Below are positions 60,592 to 64,000 of a stretch of DNA of 64,000 nucleotides, piece by piece. The translations under genes and the position numbers were made by a program. Source of the stretch: Clostridia bacterium (GTDB taxonomy: Bacteria > Bacillota > Clostridia > Lachnospirales > Anaerotignaceae); NCBI GenBank assembly GCA_910575055.1, contig CAJTDC010000009.1, forward strand, positions 49,090 through 113,089. Direction: 5' to 3'. Position 1 is the stretch's first letter, and every line of letters starts with the position of its first letter. The notes under the pieces are model-generated. The model did not search any database, was not told the DNA's origin, and saw only the letters and a program-made list of their open reading frames with translations.

Positions 60592-60730
60592 TAGGCACTG
60601 CCATACCTAAAAGGTATGACGTTCTAAAGCGGCAACTTTAGACTTTTGCACTTCTGCCTATGCAGTAGCAGTTGTGCAGGCTCGTGCCAAAACCTATTAC
60701 TAACTATATCAATCAACTGCCTATGCAGTT
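60592..60730. ncRNA. Candidate four-way-junction structured element
   Basis: GGCAC (60594-60598) pairs with GTGCC (60684-60688) and encloses three hairpins: CATACC/GGTATG (60602-60618), TCTAAAG/CTTTAGA (60623-60642) and TGCAC/GTGCA (60647-60678), the last with inner CTGC/GCAG. A fourth hairpin, AACTGC/GCAGTT, follows at 60715-60730 and repeats the loop CTAT. It is not a tRNA (no matching arm sizes or CCA). It is richer in G/C than its surroundings and lies between convergent SLH genes. Strand and function are unknown. Confidence 0.5.
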
Positions 60731-60745
60731 CGATTGCTTGGGTTG

Positions 60746-63700
60746 TTATGCGTTAGCGTCGTCTGTGCCACCACCATTTTCACCATTTGCTGGTTCAGCT
60801 GCAGTTACTTTTACAGTATATGTAGCTAATGGTGTTGCTCCTGTTGTATCTGTTGTTCCTGCTGCATATACCTTTAATTCAACATCTCCAGCTGCTGATG
60901 CTATTTTATCAGTTGAAGTACTTGCTTTTCCAGCAACTGTTACTACTGCATCATTTGGTGTTATTGTTAAGCTTTTTACGAAATCAGCTATTGTTGTATC
61001 TGTTGTAATTGCTGTTCCATTAGTATCTGCTTCTTTAATTACACCTGGTGTACTACCTGATGGTGCTGTTATATTATATCCTGTTCCTTCTATTGTTACC
61101 GTTGGTGTTACTGGTTCAGCTGCAGTTACTTTTACAGTATATGTAGCTAATGGTGTTGCTGTACTTGTATCTGTTGTTCCTGCTGCGTATACCTTTAACT
61201 CAACATCGCCTACTGCTGATGCTATTTTTTCAGTTGAATTACTTGGTTTTCCATCAACTGTTACTACTGCATCATTTGGTGTTATTGTTAAGCTTTCCAC
61301 GAATTCTTTTATTGTTGTATCTGTTGTAATTGCTGTTCCATCAGTATCTGCTTCTTTAATTACACCTGGTGTACTATCTGATGGTGGTGTTATAACATAT
61401 CCATCTCCTGTTATTGTTACCGTTGGTGCTGCTGTTGTAGCTTTAAATACTACAGTAACTGTTACAGTTGATTTTCCTTCTACATCTGCTGGTGTACTAA
61501 GTGTTACAGTTCCACCTGCTATTGTTGGTTTTTTTGTATCTGCTGTAAATTTGTAACCATCTGCTGCTGTCAATGTAAATTCTGCTGTATATACTTTATT
61601 ATCAGCAAAAGTTGCATCAGTTACAGTAGTAGTTCCTTCTTTCCAAGTCGTATTGCCAACTGTATAATTAGCACCTGTTGCTACTGTTGCTTTATTATCT
61701 GCTACTGTGCCACCTGTTACTGGTTGTGTTAATCCTGTTACAGCTATAGATGGAATTGCTTCTACTATTCCTGTTATTTTTACTGGAGTTGTACCTTCTA
61801 CACCGCCACAAGTTGCTTTTACTGTGATTTCTTTGCTTGTTTCATCTGCACCTACTGTCAATGTAGCTGTTGCTTGACCACTTGTATCTGTAGTAGATGA
61901 TGCCCCGTCAGCAGGAGTTGTAATTTTTGTACTAGCAGATTGTGCACCTTCTACTGCCCATGTTACTGCTTGTTTGTCCATAGGTGCAGGTGTTGTTGCA
62001 GAATTCTTTACAGTTGCTGTAATTGTTGATGTTAATGCGTCTGCTTTTGTTACATCTATGCTAGCTGGATCTGCTGCTACTGTTACAGTTCCTACTTTAT
62101 TAGCTGCCATTGTTTCAGTAATAAGCGTTAATGTAATTTCTCCTTTAACTTCTGTTCGTACTGCTTCTCCATCTGCTGCTTTTGGAGTATAAGTAGCTGT
62201 TATTTTAACAGTTTTTTCAGTATCTGTTACATAATCTGCTGGCACTGTTAATTTAACTACTGATGATGTATCAGTATCTGTAACATCTGTTTTTGTTAGA
62301 TTTAATGTTACATTTTCATCTGAAGATGTCCAAGCAATCTCACCAGCTAGATTTTCTATAGCTGCTGTTAATGTTACTTCAACTGGACTAGTTCCTACAA
62401 CTACATTTGTTCCAGTTACACCAGTACCTGATGCTGTAATACCTGTAATTGCTGGTACTTTTTCATCTGGTCCTGGAGTAACTGGTTCATCAGCACCTTT
62501 TGCAGTAAGATTAAAGTTTCCTTTTACATTAGAACCATCTTCTGCTGTTGCTGTTACTTGAATTGCTATACCTGCTTTTGTTCCTTTTTTTACAGTTAAT
62601 ACACCGTTTTCATCAATTGTAGCTGTATCCGTTTCCACATTAAGAGACCATTTTACATTTTTATTTGTCGCATTATCTGGTGTTACTTTTGCTGCCATAG
62701 TTATTACATCACCTTCCGCAACTTCACTGCCACTTGCTACTGCTACATCTTTACCACCAACTTTTTTAGTAGCTGTTATTTCAATCGCTGTTACTTTCAC
62801 TTCTGTAGATACAACATTGTCTTCTTTCTGTTCTACATCTGGTACATTTTCCCCTGCATTAGAAGTATCGATTGTATCTGGGTTTGTTGCTTCGATTTTA
62901 TCAACAGTTCCTTCACCGCTTACTTCTGTTTTACCTGATGATGTAGATGTAATTGTATCAACTTTTGCTTCTGGTGCTACATCAACTTTTGCTGTTGCTG
63001 TATCACTGAGTTCTACTTTGTTTACAGTTGCTTTGTCAGCTACTGCTACATCTGCATTTGCACTATCACTAACAGATACATTTTCTACTTTCGCATTGTC
63101 ATTTACTTTTACATCTGCACTTGCATTGCCGTTGACTGATACAGTGTTTGTTACTGCTGCGTTGCCTTCCAACTCAATGTTTGCTGCTACATTGTCATTT
63201 ACTTTTACATTTTCTACTGTTGCACCGTTTTTTACTGTAACATCTGTGCTACCTTCGCCATTCAATACAACGTCTTTTGCATCACCTGTTACATCTACTT
63301 TATCAACAGATGCGTCTGCTGCTACTTCAACAACAGCGTTGTCGCCAGCTTCTACAGTATTTACTTTTGCTCCTTCTGCAATTTCAACTGGTGCTTGTGC
63401 TTCTACTTTATTCAGTTCAAAACCAACAATTTTCGTTGCTACTTTTGCTAATACAGAAGCACTCAATGCTCTTGGTGTACGTGTTTTGATAACCACTTTG
63501 TCTGCACCTGCTACAGTGTTTCTGATAACTGTGATTTGTCCACTGACATTTGTTTTGCCCTCAAAATAGATATCTACAGTGCTATTTGCCGCTGCTACTG
63601 CTGTATCTTCTCCTATGTAAGCTGCTGCTGTTGCTGTGTCGTCAGCATAAATATCAACATCACCTTTAAATCTGATGTCTTTTAAATCAATGCCGCTTCC

Positions 63701-64000
63701 GTCAACATAAATGGATGTTGTTCCTGTCAATGTTTTGCCTTCATACTCATTTGCTTCTTTTTGAGAACGAATGGTTACATTGTTTGTTTTTTTGTCGCTG
63801 CTGGAACTGCTCTTTTTGCTTCCGCCGCCACTGCCGCCACTAGTCCATACCATATTGCCAGCTTCTGCTGTTCTGTTGTCTTCTGTGCTATTATTGTTAT
63901 CTCTATTTGTTGTGTCGATTTCACCTGATGGTGTAGTTGTTGTGCTTCCGCCGCCTAATACTCTATCTAATGTAGAAACGGCTTCTGCTCTTGTCATACC
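60746..64000 (-). CDS. Partial SLH/Ig-like surface protein
   Basis: At least 1083 residues; the 5' end lies beyond the right edge. The visible part begins in an SLH motif (MTRAEAVSTLDRVLGG). A beta-helix-like region follows with repeated short strands (SVNGNASADVKVNDNAKV, VSDSANADVAVADKATV), then Big_2-type Ig domains (WSLNVETDTATIDENGVL), further Ig-like folds, and at the C-terminus two nearly identical ~107-residue domains (GVIKEADTNGTAITTDTTI). It ends GGGTDDANA. It has the same layout as the 1198-residue SLH protein, and is therefore another surface-layer component. Its Ala/Thr-rich composition explains long open frames on the other strand. Confidence 0.9.
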   Translation of the reverse strand, partial: GMTRAEAVSTLDRVLGGGSTTTTPSGEIDTTNRDNNNSTEDNRTAEAGNMVWTSGGSGGGSKKSSSSSDKKTNNVTIRSQKEANEYEGKTLTGTTSIYVDGSGIDLKDIRFKGDVDIYADDTATAAAYIGEDTAVAAANSTVDIYFEGKTNVSGQITVIRNTVAGADKVVIKTRTPRALSASVLAKVATKIVGFELNKVEAQAPVEIAEGAKVNTVEAGDNAVVEVAADASVDKVDVTGDAKDVVLNGEGSTDVTVKNGATVENVKVNDNVAANIELEGNAAVTNTVSVNGNASADVKVNDNAKVENVSVSDSANADVAVADKATVNKVELSDTATAKVDVAPEAKVDTITSTSSGKTEVSGEGTVDKIEATNPDTIDTSNAGENVPDVEQKEDNVVSTEVKVTAIEITATKKVGGKDVAVASGSEVAEGDVITMAAKVTPDNATNKNVKWSLNVETDTATIDENGVLTVKKGTKAGIAIQVTATAEDGSNVKGNFNLTAKGADEPVTPGPDEKVPAITGITASGTGVTGTNVVVGTSPVEVTLTAAIENLAGEIAWTSSDENVTLNLTKTDVTDTDTSSVVKLTVPADYVTDTEKTVKITATYTPKAADGEAVRTEVKGEITLTLITETMAANKVGTVTVAADPASIDVTKADALTSTITATVKNSATTPAPMDKQAVTWAVEGAQSASTKITTPADGASSTTDTSGQATATLTVGADETSKEITVKATCGGVEGTTPVKITGIVEAIPSIAVTGLTQPVTGGTVADNKATVATGANYTVGNTTWKEGTTTVTDATFADNKVYTAEFTLTAADGYKFTADTKKPTIAGGTVTLSTPADVEGKSTVTVTVVFKATTAAPTVTITGDGYVITPPSDSTPGVIKEADTDGTAITTDTTIKEFVESLTITPNDAVVTVDGKPSNSTEKIASAVGDVELKVYAAGTTDTSTATPLATYTVKVTAAEPVTPTVTIEGTGYNITAPSGSTPGVIKEADTNGTAITTDTTIADFVKSLTITPNDAVVTVAGKASTSTDKIASAAGDVELKVYAAGTTDTTGATPLATYTVKVTAAEPANGENGGGTDDANA
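60790..61425 (-). repeat. Two 321-bp tandem repeats in the SLH gene
   Basis: Units at 60790-61110 and 61111-~61425 each encode a ~107-residue domain with VIKEADT-G-TAITTDTTI and GDVELKVYAAGTTDT. The two differ at scattered bases only. Confidence 0.9.

Noticed and set aside
60594..60688. Cloverleaf considered as a tRNA
   Set aside because: Stem lengths (5, 6, 7, 5), absence of D- and T-loop signatures and no CCA end exclude a tRNA.
60672..61556. 294-codon plus-strand frame
   Set aside because: Antisense to the tandem Ig-like repeats of the partial SLH gene; its Val/Ser-rich content follows from Thr/Ala codons on the other strand.

Overview
The window is AT-rich DNA from a low-GC Firmicute, most likely a gut-type member of the Clostridia. 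The evidence is strong AGGAGG-type ribosome binding sites, frequent TTG starts, several S-layer-homology (SLH) surface proteins, AgrC/AgrA-type two-component systems, an FMN riboswitch and ICE-type recombination modules. No rRNA, tRNA or CRISPR array was seen. I cannot name the species.

Layout. (1) 1-3.6 kb: the end of an unknown gene, an AgrC/AgrA-like sensor-regulator pair and a XRE-cupin regulator. (2) 3.6-12.9 kb: nested mobile-element wreckage. A XRE/excisionase/tyrosine-integrase module has a decayed integrase, cut off by a module with two large serine recombinases. One of these is interrupted by a full group II intron (7103-9669) whose excision would rejoin the reading frame exactly. 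(3) 13.2-40.7 kb, minus strand: a polymorphic-toxin array linked to contractile-injection parts. It reads right to left from a truncated VgrG-like gene, through eleven toxin/immunity cassettes (C1 at 40 kb to C11 at 17 kb), to an Imm11-like gene, a complete VgrG-like spike, a DcrB-like (EagR-type) candidate chaperone and a pentapeptide-repeat protein. Effectors share an N-terminal module, then one of two interchangeable middle modules (A or B), then a variable toxin tip. Tips include an Endonuclease_NS_2-type nuclease, two deaminase-like domains, DUF6883, a CdiA-type tRNase-like domain, an ADP-ribosyl/NAD-like domain, two TNT NADases, a PD-(D/E)xK CdiA nuclease and a REase-fold toxin. Only C1, C5, C7 and C11 have a recognisable effector start, and C11 carries an early amber codon. 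The others are N-truncated or tip-only, and several have frameshifts, so they look like a silent reservoir beside live immunity genes. A hairpin element of about 70 bp recurs eight times at cassette borders.

(4) 40.8-45.4 kb, plus strand: HxlR regulator, 8-oxoguanine glycosylase, a second LytTR/GHKL pair and RtcB. (5) 45.5-64 kb: surface and transport functions. There are four SLH proteins, one of them a 1349-residue mosaic with a CHAP/NlpC-like domain, BspA-type LRRs and repeats. An FMN-riboswitch-controlled MATE transporter has a visible terminator/antiterminator switch. A MarR regulator sits beside a second MATE gene frameshifted by a 7-bp tandem duplication. A compact four-way-junction inverted-repeat structure lies between the last two SLH genes.

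The most unusual content is the toxin array. Its repeated border hairpins, probable ATT-initiated leader, leader scars joining the start of the Imm11-like gene to the end of vgrG, and silent tip cassettes suggest a recombination-driven effector-switching locus in a Gram-positive injection-type system.
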